Of a stretch of 64,000 nucleotides of DNA, positions 1 to 8,312 are shown piece by piece. The stretch is from Ilyomonas sp965219515. GTDB taxonomy: Bacteria; Bacteroidota; Bacteroidia; Chitinophagales; Chitinophagaceae. A model generated the notes under the pieces. It was not told the origin of the DNA. It did no database searches and saw only the letters and a list, made by a program, of their open reading frames with translations. The stretch is taken from the NCBI GenBank assembly GCA_965219515.1, contig OZ244776.1, positions 3,782,001 to 3,846,000 on the forward strand, read 5' to 3'. The translations under genes were made by a program, and so were the position numbers. Position 1 is the stretch's first letter. Each line of letters opens with the position of its first letter.

Positions 1-743
1 CCCACTACCATCTTACCATCCGGCTGCAAAAGGAGCGCATAACCGTAAGTACCTCCGATGTTATAGTACAGAGAATATCCTTCATTATTACCAAAGCTGC
101 TGTCGAGCGAACCGTTTTTATTGTAGCGAACTACTAAGAAACCATTGCTATTGTTATAGATATCTGTGGTTTGGTAGCCCGCAACTACTACTTTGCCGTC
201 CGCCTGTATAGCTACCGCCGTAATATTCTCTAAGTAATCAAAGTTGCTTACCACTCTGCCGGCTGTTCCAAAGCTTTTATCGGGTGTGCCGTCTGGAAGA
301 AAGCGAGCCACTACAATATCCACATCGTACAAAACCGGGTACGCATCCGGGTAGTCAGGATTGTTCCAGCCTATGTTGCCGGCTGCCACTATTTTACCAT
401 CCGGCTGTACGGCAACGGAAGTCCAGCCAAGCGAACGTTGTGCGCTCTTTACTAAGTCATCAACCGATGTTACAATTTGCCCTTTGATGCCAAAAGAAGT
501 GTCTAATGAGCCGTCTTTGTTATGGCGGACAAGAATGAAAATATGGTCTTGTCCCAGAGTGGAATCGTAACCTCCCAATATCAGCTTATCATCGGGCTGC
601 ATGGCTGCTGCACTTGTGTTGAGCTGGTTGTAAACTGACACCGTTCCTGTCTTAGCTGTACCATACGTTTTATCTAAGGTGCCGGGCTGGGCATGTAAGA
701 AGACAAAGGGAACTGACAGCAAAAAGGTAAAAAAGCATTTCAT
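1..743 (-). CDS. Delta-60 repeat (DUF5122 beta-propeller) secreted protein, C-terminus outside window
   Basis: Translation from the ATG at 743 gives a signal peptide (MKCFFTFLLSVPFVFLHAQ) followed at once by PGTLDKTYG. It then shows repeated units of the type 'LQPDGKIVVAG ... RYNKNGSLDSSFG', the hallmark of delta-60 repeats thought to fold as a beta-propeller. The frame is open to base 1, so about 247 residues are visible and any sorting domain lies beyond the edge. It starts 38 bp after the restored end of the upstream hydrolase (782), the same spacing as in the second cassette (4415/4376). It is probably exported and cell-surface or secreted. No enzymatic motif is visible and the ligand is unknown. 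Confidence 0.85.
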   Translation of the reverse strand, partial: MKCFFTFLLSVPFVFLHAQPGTLDKTYGTAKTGTVSVYNQLNTSAAAMQPDDKLILGGYDSTLGQDHIFILVRHNKDGSLDTSFGIKGQIVTSVDDLVKSAQRSLGWTSVAVQPDGKIVAAGNIGWNNPDYPDAYPVLYDVDIVVARFLPDGTPDKSFGTAGRVVSNFDYLENITAVAIQADGKVVVAGYQTTDIYNNSNGFLVVRYNKNGSLDSSFGNNEGYSLYYNIGGTYGYALLLQPDGKMVV

Positions 744-781
744 AAATATTTGGTTTTAACTAATGAGCGATTTTGATCGCA

Positions 782-1068
782 TTAAGGTATTACTGATGAA
801 GGGCAAACTTGGTTTGAAGAACTATTGTCTTTATAACAACCGGCATTGTTGTCTGCATAATTGCAACCGTAACGATAATTTTCACATTCAACGAATTTGG
901 TGGTATGTTTTTTCAACGGGTCTGGTTGCACACCATTCATCGCCGCCTGCAAAAAAGTAGCTGCCCTCTGTACAACATAAGAATTTACAGTAGCTATGGT
1001 GTAGTTGCCGGTGCCAAAGTTGCTTTGAAAGGGAGTGCATGATAAACAGCCTATGCCACTATTTTTTT
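782..1068 (-). pseudogene. Out-of-frame C-terminal segment of the upstream hydrolase
   Basis: Reading the minus strand with one extra A in the A7 run at 1062-1068 continues the hydrolase past its stop at 1051. The continuation reads SCTPFQSNFGTGNYT, then VVQRAATFLQAAMNG, then KFVECENYRYGCN, and ends at TAA 782-784. The paralogue at 4415-5992 has the matching blocks SCTPFQSNFGTAYDN, MVQRATTFFQAILTN and LFIECENKRV. The segment is therefore genuine displaced coding sequence, not intergenic DNA. It is either a frameshift mutation, a homopolymer sequencing error, or a site of slippage. The restored protein would be about 510 residues against 525 in the paralogue. Confidence 0.85.
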
Positions 1069-2313
1069 AGGGTTCTTGGTGCTGTTAAATGTGCATCCGC
1101 CGCAGTCAGCATCCAATCCATGCTTCATGTCGCAATCTTCATAAAATTCTGTCAAAACACCATTGTTCTGTAACATTTGATAAATAGTTTGTGAACCAAT
1201 GATATTACCATAGGTGGCACCAGTAGATACATTATCCAACACTGTATAAGATGTATTGCCCGTTAGGTCATTCAAACAATAACTTTCTGTTGTCAGCAAA
1301 TGAAATTTTAATGTTTTGCTAATGGGAGGAAATGTTGGATCTAAAGCACCACAGAAAGCAATAGTTGGGGGTAAGGTATGTCCGTTTTTAAAGAAAAAAG
1401 CTCCTGGATTAGATACCGTATATGGATTTGGCAGGGATATACCCCCCCATAAATCTACCACTCCTTTAATCGTGAAATTAATTCCATTTGCACCTGACCC
1501 ATCCCCTCCGTAATAATAATTTTGGTTAATATCTCCTAATACATCACTGTCATCAATACCAGGAGGAAAGGCATCAATAAACATTTGGTGGGTATAATAA
1601 GCTATACTCATGGCTATTACTGATCCGGCGCTGTTACCAGCAAGGAAAATATTGTTAATATCAATATGAAACTGTGTTTCTCTTTGTGCCGGCGCAGTAG
1701 TTGACAATTCACGTTTTATGATACTTCTGATAGCGCCAAGAGCATCCTGGCAGGCTCGCCAGATAGCAAGCATTTGTTGAACTGAATAATAAATATCACT
1801 TTCGACTTTTACGCCTGTGCGGTATTCAACAGAAATAAATATGAATCCACGTTCAGCGAAGTTTTTACCAATCTCTGCAATCTCAGATCCGTCATAAGTT
1901 CCGTTGCAATCTGCAAAGCTGCCGCCATGAAAAAAAATAACGACAGGCAACTTGCAGGTATTAAAATTAGGTATGGCGCCCGGCAAGGGATAATATGCAA
2001 TATATTTAAGGATGCTTCCATCCATTTGTGAACAATCCGCAGAAGCTCCGGCACAACCTATAGTTCCTTGTCCGGCAGCATAAGTTACATTATGGAAATT
2101 GTCACCCGGACTAGTGACCGGATTATTGTTACACCCTCTTGCATAGCACTGTACCTTACTTGTGGTGTTATTAGCAAATTCAGGGATAGCATCTCTTAAA
2201 TCACGAGTGCATTGTTTAGGTGAAATACAAGAAGCTGTAATACTGGAATCGCCCTGAGCCATACAATAAGTAACTAACAAAGTAAAGCATGCAGTAGTGA
2301 ACAGCCATTTCAT
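1051..2313 (-). CDS. Secreted alpha/beta-hydrolase (carboxylesterase-like), frameshifted near its C-terminus
   Basis: The 420-residue frame starts with a signal peptide ending near CMAQ (residue 20). It has the alpha/beta-hydrolase landmarks: oxyanion-hole HGGSF at 129-133, nucleophile elbow GNSAGS with Ser228, acid Asp325 in GALDPTFP, and His398 in MKHGLD. Many cysteines suggest disulfides outside the cytoplasm. The family acts on ester bonds; the substrate is not evident, though an acylated glycan or lipid is plausible. The frame stops prematurely at 1051 after an A7 run, and the missing C-terminal part lies in another frame down to 782. The catalytic residues are all upstream of the lesion, so a truncated product might still fold. 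It forms a cassette with the delta-60 gene starting at 743. Confidence 0.85.
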   Translation of the reverse strand: MKWLFTTACFTLLVTYCMAQGDSSITASCISPKQCTRDLRDAIPEFANNTTSKVQCYARGCNNNPVTSPGDNFHNVTYAAGQGTIGCAGASADCSQMDGSILKYIAYYPLPGAIPNFNTCKLPVVIFFHGGSFADCNGTYDGSEIAEIGKNFAERGFIFISVEYRTGVKVESDIYYSVQQMLAIWRACQDALGAIRSIIKRELSTTAPAQRETQFHIDINNIFLAGNSAGSVIAMSIAYYTHQMFIDAFPPGIDDSDVLGDINQNYYYGGDGSGANGINFTIKGVVDLWGGISLPNPYTVSNPGAFFFKNGHTLPPTIAFCGALDPTFPPISKTLKFHLLTTESYCLNDLTGNTSYTVLDNVSTGATYGNIIGSQTIYQMLQNNGVLTEFYEDCDMKHGLDADCGGCTFNSTKNPKKIVA

Positions 2314-2365
2314 ATAGTCAGGATTATTTAAAAAATGAAAATAACCCTTTTGATATCACCATTAA

Positions 2366-2398
2366 ATTAAAAATTAAAATTTTATTAAAATTTATTCC
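2366..2398 (-). promoter_or_regulatory. AT-rich upstream block shared by both hydrolase cassettes
   Basis: About 30 bp (ATTAAAATTTTATTAAAAT core on the plus strand) lies 50-85 bp upstream of the hydrolase start at 2313. It recurs almost unchanged at 6045-6077, 50-85 bp upstream of the paralogue start at 5992. Conservation of a non-coding block at the same distance from two diverged genes suggests a promoter or UP-like element. No clear Bacteroidetes -7/-33 pair was assigned. Confidence 0.4.
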
Positions 2399-2401
2399 GC
2401 C

Positions 2402-2426
2402 GTTGCCGGTGTTCTTCACCGGCAAC
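2402..2426. repeat. Perfect 10-bp hairpin (GTTGCCGGTG / CACCGGCAAC)
   Basis: Arms 2402-2411 and 2417-2426 are perfectly complementary around the 5-nt loop TTCTT. There is no adjacent T-run. The core GGTGTTCTTCAC recurs inside a second inverted repeat at 59607-59618, so this may be a small dispersed element rather than a terminator. Confidence 0.6.
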
Positions 2427-2481
2427 ATTCCGCAATCATTTTCACATTGATACCAACAAACGGAAAAATAAGTAAATATTC

Positions 2482-2512
2482 AAAAAGCCGGGCATAAGCA
2501 ATCCGGCTTTTT
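2482..2512 (-). terminator. Rho-independent terminator after the delta-60/T9SS gene
   Basis: AAAAAGCCGG (2482-2491) pairs with CCGGCTTTTT (2503-2512) around an 11-nt loop. The stem is GC-rich and followed by a T-run in the minus-strand reading. It lies 23 bp past the stop codon at 2535 and separates the two cassettes. Confidence 0.75.
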
Positions 2513-2534
2513 GATCAGCGATATTAAACAATGC

Positions 2535-4376
2535 TCACTCCTTCACAAACTTCAGCGTTTCCGTTTTTTCTTTCGTGGTAATGTTTACATAGTACGTGCC
2601 CGGCTGCAGATTGTTTAATGAAGAGCGGTATTGGGTGCTGCCTGTGCTTACGCCCTTTGCTTTTACGTTGCCGCTGCCGTCGCTGATGCTGATGTTAGCC
2701 GTTTCGCTGGTTTTTAGTCCCTGCACCGTTACATAATTTTTGGCAGGGTTGGGAAATACGCTTGCCGTGTTAGCCGTGTTGTCTGCGCTTACCGTTTCGC
2801 TGTAGCGGATGGTTCCATCGGTGCTGACGGCTTTAATGCGGTAAAAGTTTATACCTTCCAGCAAATGGCTGTTAGTAATGCTGTAATTTTTCTGGTTGGC
2901 AGCACCGCTTACTTTGGCTACGGGCATAAAACCTTTTGAGGCACTATTGCTTTGCTCTACGCTGTAGTAAGCAATCTTATCGTCTGCTGGCAAGCCTTTC
3001 CACGAGATGCCATGATTAAGCAAAAAACGTTTGATGCGTAGGGCAAGGGGTACCCTTTGCGGATATCCATAATAGCGGGCAAAGGCGCGATGCAACCGGA
3101 ACACTTCGTTTGAAGAAGTATAACCAAACTGAACAATCTTACCATCCGGTTGCAGGTCGGCACTGTACGTGCGGTCTTTGGCATCAATATTAGTAATCTG
3201 TATTCCACCGTTGCCAAATTCCGGATCGGGAGAGCCATCGGAATTGTATCCTGCAATGGCAAAGTCGCCAATACCTGTAAATTCATTATAACTTTTACCC
3301 GTTGCTACTATCTTATCTTTCTTTTCGCCTGTAATAAATACTTTGTCGCAGATTCCCTGGTCGTTGAAAATAGTAGGTACGATACCTGCTGTTCCAAAAC
3401 TGTTGTCTAAACTGCCGTCTGTGTTATAACGCGCAACGGTAAATGTTCTGTTGGTCAGGTTGTTGCTGTTACCGGCTACCACTATCTTACCATCATCCTG
3501 CAAAGCCACATCGTTTATAATGCTGCCACTGCCAATTTTAGTATCTACCATTCCGTTTATGCCAAAGCTTTTGTCGTAGCTGCCATCCGCGTTATAACGC
3601 TCAAGATGAAAATGAGCATCGGAGGAATTGATATTCCCATAGCCACTGTAGCCTGCAGATACAATTTTACCATCCTTCTGCAGCGCAACCGCAAAGGCGG
3701 CACCCTTGGCAGTGCTCACCGTAATGCCGTTTTCACCATAGCTTTTATCTATCCTGCCATCGGGCAGGTAGCGGGCGGTGCTTATTCTGTTCATAGACTG
3801 CCCGGTACCAATGGTTACACCGCCTGCCGTTACTATTTTACCATCGGGCTGAAGTACGATACTGGTAGCTCCGTGAGACTCGTACTCTGAATAATCGGCA
3901 AACGCATCATCTACTACCGTACCGTTATTGCCGAAAGTAGAATCCGCCGTTCCATCGGGCTTGAAAAGTGCAAAGGCAACATAACCGTCAACAATAAAAC
4001 TATAGCGGTTGCCGCAGGCCAGTATCCTGCCATCGGGCAGCAGGGCAAGTGAACTGATGGCGGCATTATCCTCCGGTTTCTTCATGTCGGGAAACAACAC
4101 GTATGCACTACCGTTCTCGCCAAAAGAAAGATCAGGAGAACCGTCAGGCAGATACGCGTCTATCTTAAACGTAAAATCAAAACCTTTGTAAGGTCCCGCC
4201 GTACCAATCAATATCCGGCCATCTTTAGAAACTTTCATAACGCCTCCTATTACATCAGCAACAAGCGGATCAACCAGAGTGCCCTTGTTACCAAATGAAG
4301 GGTCAAGTGTGCCGGGCTGCTGGGCAAAAGATGCGGTGGTTGCAAACAGGAGGATGGCGTAAAAGAAAGGTTTCAT
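2535..4376 (-). CDS. Delta-60 repeat protein with T9SS type A C-terminal sorting domain
   Basis: A 613-residue secreted protein. The start chosen is ATG 4376, which gives the signal peptide MKPFFYAILLFATTASFAQ followed by QPGTLDPSFG. A longer frame back to 4520 would overlap the upstream hydrolase and bury the signal. Roughly residues 20-450 are delta-60 repeats ('LQPDGKIVTAGG', 'RYLPDGRIDKSYGENG'), expected to form a beta-propeller. The last 80 residues, with VFPNPAKNYVTVQG and ending LKFVKE, are a type IX secretion sorting domain. The protein should cross the outer membrane and be anchored or released. Its start is 38 bp after the upstream hydrolase stop, so co-transcription is likely; a terminator follows at 2482-2512. 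Confidence 0.92.
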   Translation of the reverse strand: MKPFFYAILLFATTASFAQQPGTLDPSFGNKGTLVDPLVADVIGGVMKVSKDGRILIGTAGPYKGFDFTFKIDAYLPDGSPDLSFGENGSAYVLFPDMKKPEDNAAISSLALLPDGRILACGNRYSFIVDGYVAFALFKPDGTADSTFGNNGTVVDDAFADYSEYESHGATSIVLQPDGKIVTAGGVTIGTGQSMNRISTARYLPDGRIDKSYGENGITVSTAKGAAFAVALQKDGKIVSAGYSGYGNINSSDAHFHLERYNADGSYDKSFGINGMVDTKIGSGSIINDVALQDDGKIVVAGNSNNLTNRTFTVARYNTDGSLDNSFGTAGIVPTIFNDQGICDKVFITGEKKDKIVATGKSYNEFTGIGDFAIAGYNSDGSPDPEFGNGGIQITNIDAKDRTYSADLQPDGKIVQFGYTSSNEVFRLHRAFARYYGYPQRVPLALRIKRFLLNHGISWKGLPADDKIAYYSVEQSNSASKGFMPVAKVSGAANQKNYSITNSHLLEGINFYRIKAVSTDGTIRYSETVSADNTANTASVFPNPAKNYVTVQGLKTSETANISISDGSGNVKAKGVSTGSTQYRSSLNNLQPGTYYVNITTKEKTETLKFVKE

Positions 4377-4414
4377 ATTGCTGGTATTTGATTTTTGAAA
4401 AACTGATTGAGCAT

Positions 4415-5992
4415 TTAGAAGGAGCAGTTGGCTGGCGGGCAGCTTGCCGGGTTGCCGGTGGTTACCGGCGCATTGTGAGGCACCGATGACACATACGATT
4501 TTACCCGCTTGTTCTCGCATTCTATAAACAGGTCGTTGCCTAAACTGGCAGCCTGATTGGTAAGTATAGCCTGAAAGAAAGTAGTGGCTCGTTGCACCAT
4601 GTATTTTTGAACATCGGTGGAATTGTCGTAAGCGGTTCCGAAATTACTTTGAAAGGGAGTACAAGATTTGCATTTCCCGTTTACACGTTTACGGGGATAA
4701 TTACCAGTACAGGTAATGCATGTAACGTCATCATCAAGCCCGTGTGCCATTTCGCAATCCACATGCAGTTCAATCCGCTGATTGATGGCAGACGTATGAA
4801 ACATGTCGTACATGCCTTTGGAACCTGCCCCAATTAGATCAACAGTAGTTTCATCTCCGTCTAATTTATAGGGCGTTGGACTTATTAATAAACAGTTGCT
4901 TTCAGAATTGTAAGGGGTATAATTTATAGGACCTTTTGTAGGTACATTAACCGTGGCATTAGGTGCAAATATGATGTCTGTTGTATTTACAGGTAACGTC
5001 GAATCAGCAAGTCCATGAAAAGCAATCATGGGTGGAATGATTGTGTTTCCATAGTCTGCCCAAAAATCCTGCGGATGAGTTTCGTAACTAACAGGAAACC
5101 CCATCTGTCCCCACATGTTAAACACACCCTTAATCAGCGGCCGGTAATCGGAGTTAACGCCGGTGTTTAACCCGCCATAATAATAGTCTGCATCTACCGG
5201 TCCCAACGCCTGCGCAATTGTTGGCTGCCCCGCAGGCGTAGGAAATACGGCTGCTATCTGGGCGGCGTTATAATAAGCTGAATGAATGGCAATGATGCTG
5301 CCTGCGCTGTTGCCACCTAAAAACATTCTTGTGGTATCAATCTGGTAGGGATCGTCAGGAAAATCCAGGAGGCTTCTTCGCTGATGCCGGATAATACTCC
5401 TGATGGCGCCACGCGCATCCTGAAACGCCCGGTACTCGGCAAGCGACTGCTGTGCGCTTAAATAGATTCCATAGGGAGCTACGTACCTGCCGGTACGGTA
5501 TTCCACTACATAAGCTACATAACCCCGTTTGGCAAACTCCTGCGCTATGGCTCCGATGCCGTTTAAACCTGCATCCCCGATATCGGGCTTTTTGCAATCA
5601 TCAAAACCGCCGCCGTGAAAGAGGATAACAGCAGGAAACAGGCAGCCTTTTGTGGTTGCGCCGGTAGTGAGCGACGTAGGATAATAAACCACATAACTAA
5701 GGTCAGAAACATTTACGTCGCAGTTTACCATGTTATCCGTGATGTCGGCATTACATGTTTCATCGCCGTTTTTGGGCGGATAACGCGGGTCTGACAGCCC
5801 GGGCGTGGAATTTTTTTTGTAGGAAATGTTAGGGGAACCCGTTACCGGATCTGCAAACTGGGCGGCTCCATACTGTTCTGTCGTGAAATTAATAGACCCG
5901 TATGAGGCATATGTGTAGGAAAGGCAGTTTTGGGTTTGGGAAAAACTGATGCCGGCGTGCAGCGCAAACAGAACGGCTAAAAACTGTTTCAT
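4415..5992 (-). CDS. Secreted alpha/beta-hydrolase (carboxylesterase-like)
   Basis: 525 residues with a signal peptide (MKQFLAVLFALHAGISFSQ). The hydrolase landmarks are HGGGF at 126-130, GNSAGS with nucleophile Ser229, Asp330 in HGLADSTLP, and His417 in MAHGLD. A cysteine-bearing tail follows, with SCTPFQSNFG and ECEN blocks. It is the intact paralogue of the frameshifted gene at 1051-2313; similarity is moderate, so the duplication is not recent. It is expected in the periplasm or outside the cell, acting on an ester whose identity cannot be read from sequence. It leads a two-gene unit with the delta-60 protein at 2535-4376. Confidence 0.88.
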   Translation of the reverse strand: MKQFLAVLFALHAGISFSQTQNCLSYTYASYGSINFTTEQYGAAQFADPVTGSPNISYKKNSTPGLSDPRYPPKNGDETCNADITDNMVNCDVNVSDLSYVVYYPTSLTTGATTKGCLFPAVILFHGGGFDDCKKPDIGDAGLNGIGAIAQEFAKRGYVAYVVEYRTGRYVAPYGIYLSAQQSLAEYRAFQDARGAIRSIIRHQRRSLLDFPDDPYQIDTTRMFLGGNSAGSIIAIHSAYYNAAQIAAVFPTPAGQPTIAQALGPVDADYYYGGLNTGVNSDYRPLIKGVFNMWGQMGFPVSYETHPQDFWADYGNTIIPPMIAFHGLADSTLPVNTTDIIFAPNATVNVPTKGPINYTPYNSESNCLLISPTPYKLDGDETTVDLIGAGSKGMYDMFHTSAINQRIELHVDCEMAHGLDDDVTCITCTGNYPRKRVNGKCKSCTPFQSNFGTAYDNSTDVQKYMVQRATTFFQAILTNQAASLGNDLFIECENKRVKSYVSSVPHNAPVTTGNPASCPPANCSF

Positions 5993-6044
5993 AAGCGAAA
6001 GAGTTTAATGTGCTAAAATAAAATGAATTTACTATATGTCAGAT

Positions 6045-6077
6045 GAAAAATTAAAATTTTATTAAAATGTATTCTGA
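6045..6077 (-). promoter_or_regulatory. Second copy of the AT-rich block upstream of a hydrolase cassette
   Basis: Matches the block at 2366-2398 (AAAAATTAAAATTTTATT core) and sits at the same distance upstream of the hydrolase start at 5992. A shared promoter element for the two cassettes is inferred. Confidence 0.4.
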
Positions 6078-6186
6078 GTTATTATTTTATCTGACGGAAG
6101 TGTCTGCGCCTACCGGTACGAAACAAAAAAGTTGTCCCGATTTTCCTAAACAGCTTCCCTGCAATCATATTATTTTGTTACTTACC

Positions 6187-6995
6187 TCACTCCTTCACAA
6201 ACTTCAGCATTTGTGTTTTGCCAATAGTTTTTACCTGCACATAATAAACACCTGCTATTAATCTACTTACATCAACCCTGTATTGCGCAGCGTTATAAGA
6301 ATTATAAGCAGCTATGGTTTTACCTAACTCATCAGTAATCGTAATCGTTGTTCTTATACTTATACTCAAACCGGTTATCAGTATATAATCGTTTGCCGGA
6401 TTGGGATGAAGCAACACTGCTACGTCTTTCCATTTCAAGTCAACCGGAATTATTTTGCTTACTGATGAAGAACCATCTTTGTCCATCGTTTGCAAGCGAT
6501 AATAAATGGTTTTAACAGAAGCTAAAGTGGCAATATTTAAATCAGGAAATGAATACTGTTGCAAGGCATTGCTATTGCCTTTGGTTGTTACCTTTCCAAC
6601 GTTTGTAAAATGTATCGCATCGGTGCTGCGCTGAAGGTTGGAATAAGCGGTATTTATTGTGGTAGGTGGAATCTATTTCAGAAAAATAAACTTTGTTGTT
6701 GTATGACGTTAGTTGACCAGGAGCGGTAGAATAATCAGTAAAAGGAGAAATATTTTTCAGCATGTAAGTGCCGGTATCAGTGCCATCGCTTCTCCACATC
6801 TCAGCTCCGTTTGCAATTGTTACTCCAACAAAGAATAATAATCCGTTTGAAGAAACCAGATTGCGTAATAAATAGTTATTGATTCCCCCTCTTTACTGAA
6901 GTCTTTTATTATTCCTGTTCCAGCTTCGGTACCATCGCTTTTCCATAATTGATCACTGATATATTTTGATGAGATAGTAAAATATCAGGATCAAC
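6187..6995 (-). pseudogene. Decayed ELWxxDGT-repeat protein with T9SS sorting domain
   Basis: Three frames carry pieces of one former gene. Upstream (6880-6995) reads DQLWKSDGTEAGTGIIKDFS. The next frame (6700-6880) reads NLVSSNGLLFFVG and then MWRSDGTDTGTYMLKN. The last frame (6187-6660) reads SNLQRSTDAIHFTNVG and a sorting domain with LHPNPANDYILITG, ending MLKFVKE. Frame changes fall near 6885 and 6655, and the second also joins a repeat directly to the C-terminal domain, as after an internal deletion. The signal peptide and most repeats are missing. ELWxxDGT proteins are large secreted propeller-like proteins, so this is a remnant of a relative of the neighbouring surface proteins. Confidence 0.8.
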
Positions 6996-7058
6996 GGTTA
7001 TCAAATCACAATACTTCATCGCCCTTTTGCTTACAGGTATAATTATCTCCAAAAAACA

Positions 7059-8237
7059 TCAATATGTCATCTCACTGAACCTTTCATAAATGGCTTCCAG
7101 CTGATGAATATTTTTCTTCAAATCGTGATGGTCTGACGCGTATTGCTTTGCCGCTTCGCCCAATTGTTTTCGCCTGGTTTCATCAGCAAGTAACGAAAGA
7201 ATGGCATTTACATAGTCATCCAGGTTATCACACGTAAAGCCAGTGATGCTGTTTTGAATTACATCATTGTTGCCGTCTACATTACTTACCACGCAAGGCA
7301 CGCCCTGCAGCATGGCTTCCAGCAGCGCGTACGATAAACCTTCAAACACGGAAGGAAACAAAAACATATCAAGCTGCTGCAAAAAATGAACGGACGTTTG
7401 CAAATCACCGCGTTCTAACAAATGAATATTCAAACCGATATTGTACATCTTTATCCTGGATAGCACATCGTTCATCAAATGATCGTGCTCGCCGATGCCG
7501 AGAATATAAAAATGCACATCGGTGTCCGCCTTTTTTATCACCGCATTGGCAATATCAACAAACAGCAACGGGTTTTTTTGCGGCGTGAGGCGCGCAATAT
7601 TTCCTATTTTATATTTCCCCTTCAACGACGGCCGGTTTGATGTTTTGGTATTGTACCAATAGTTATCAATGATAAGAGAATTGGGAATGATAAAGATGTT
7701 TTCGCGCTTATGTCCCAGATCTTGTACGCAGCGTTCGGCTTCGCTGTTAGAGATGGCAAGAATTTTATAAGTAAACCTTTTGGCAAATTTTTCCAATGTA
7801 AAAAAAGCTTTTCGCTTTATGCCGGTAAACGAAAGATAAGACAGCGCGTGTGGTGTATAAAGCGATTTCTGTTTGGCTAACGAACAGGCAATTCTGCCAA
7901 TGAAACCGCCTTTTGCGCTATGCAGATGCGCACATGCAGCTTTCTCTTTTACTATAATTTTTTTTAACCGGAAAACAGATTGGAGGTCAAGCACAGGATT
8001 CAATCCCCGCGCCATTTTCAGACGTATAAACGGCACATTATACTGGATGCAATACGGCTCTAAATATTCAGAAACGGTACCTATAATCTTTAGCTCAAAG
8101 CGGCTGTGATCTATAGTGCTGATGATTTGTTTGAGATACGTTTCCACACCACCCACCGATTGTGTGATGTGTAAGACTTTGATGCGGCGCAAGCCTCCAA
8201 CCCCTGAAGGGGAGCTCAGAGGTTTATTATTCGTCAT
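7059..8237 (-). CDS. Glycosyltransferase family 4 (EpsF/WbnK-like)
   Basis: 392 residues with GT-B architecture. The N-terminal Rossmann half starts at KVLHITQSVGGVETYL. The C-terminal donor half contains IGNIARLTPQKNP and the EX7E-type motif FEGLSYALLEAM (Glu299/Glu307). It should transfer a sugar from a nucleotide donor to a lipid-linked glycan at the cytoplasmic membrane face. It is the last gene of the sulfated-glycan run, 75 bp after uxs. The first ~16 residues (NKPLSSPSGVGGL) are low-complexity and are encoded by a copy of a dispersed CTCCCCTTCAGGGG repeat; no other in-frame ATG is close, so the start is kept with caution. Confidence 0.88.
   Translation of the reverse strand: MTNNKPLSSPSGVGGLRRIKVLHITQSVGGVETYLKQIISTIDHSRFELKIIGTVSEYLEPYCIQYNVPFIRLKMARGLNPVLDLQSVFRLKKIIVKEKAACAHLHSAKGGFIGRIACSLAKQKSLYTPHALSYLSFTGIKRKAFFTLEKFAKRFTYKILAISNSEAERCVQDLGHKRENIFIIPNSLIIDNYWYNTKTSNRPSLKGKYKIGNIARLTPQKNPLLFVDIANAVIKKADTDVHFYILGIGEHDHLMNDVLSRIKMYNIGLNIHLLERGDLQTSVHFLQQLDMFLFPSVFEGLSYALLEAMLQGVPCVVSNVDGNNDVIQNSITGFTCDNLDDYVNAILSLLADETRRKQLGEAAKQYASDHHDLKKNIHQLEAIYERFSEMTY
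8193..8217. repeat. CTCCCCTTCAGGGG-type dispersed repeat inside a gene start
   Basis: On the minus strand the sequence reads GAGCTCCCCTTCAGGGGTTGG and encodes SSPSGVGG at the N-terminus of the glycosyltransferase. A second copy lies at 8290-8311 in the preceding intergenic gap. A related stretch lies at 39226-39255 inside an IS5-family transposase. Confidence 0.55.
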
Positions 8238-8289
8238 GCTTACTATTTAACAACGAATCAATGGTAAATCTGTTTACACTGTTCAAAAA

Positions 8290-8311
8290 CTCCCCTTCAG
8301 GGGATGGGGGA
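8290..8311. repeat. Second CTCCCCTTCAGGGG repeat copy between uxs and the glycosyltransferase
   Basis: CTCCCCTTCAGGGGATGGGGG lies directly after the uxs stop codon and in opposite orientation to the copy at 8193-8217. The two could pair in the transcript between the genes. Function unknown. Confidence 0.55.
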
Positions 8312-8312
8312 T

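Noticed and set aside
4377..4520. 48-residue N-terminal extension of the delta-60 protein back to 4520
   Set aside because: It overlaps the hydrolase end in another frame and would place the signal peptide inside the protein; ATG 4376 starts a clean signal peptide.
6960..7050. Short coding-looking frame (PVSKRAMKYCDLITVDPD) between the pseudogene and the glycosyltransferase
   Set aside because: It overlaps ELWxxDGT-remnant sequence in another frame and has no start or family match; probably chance.
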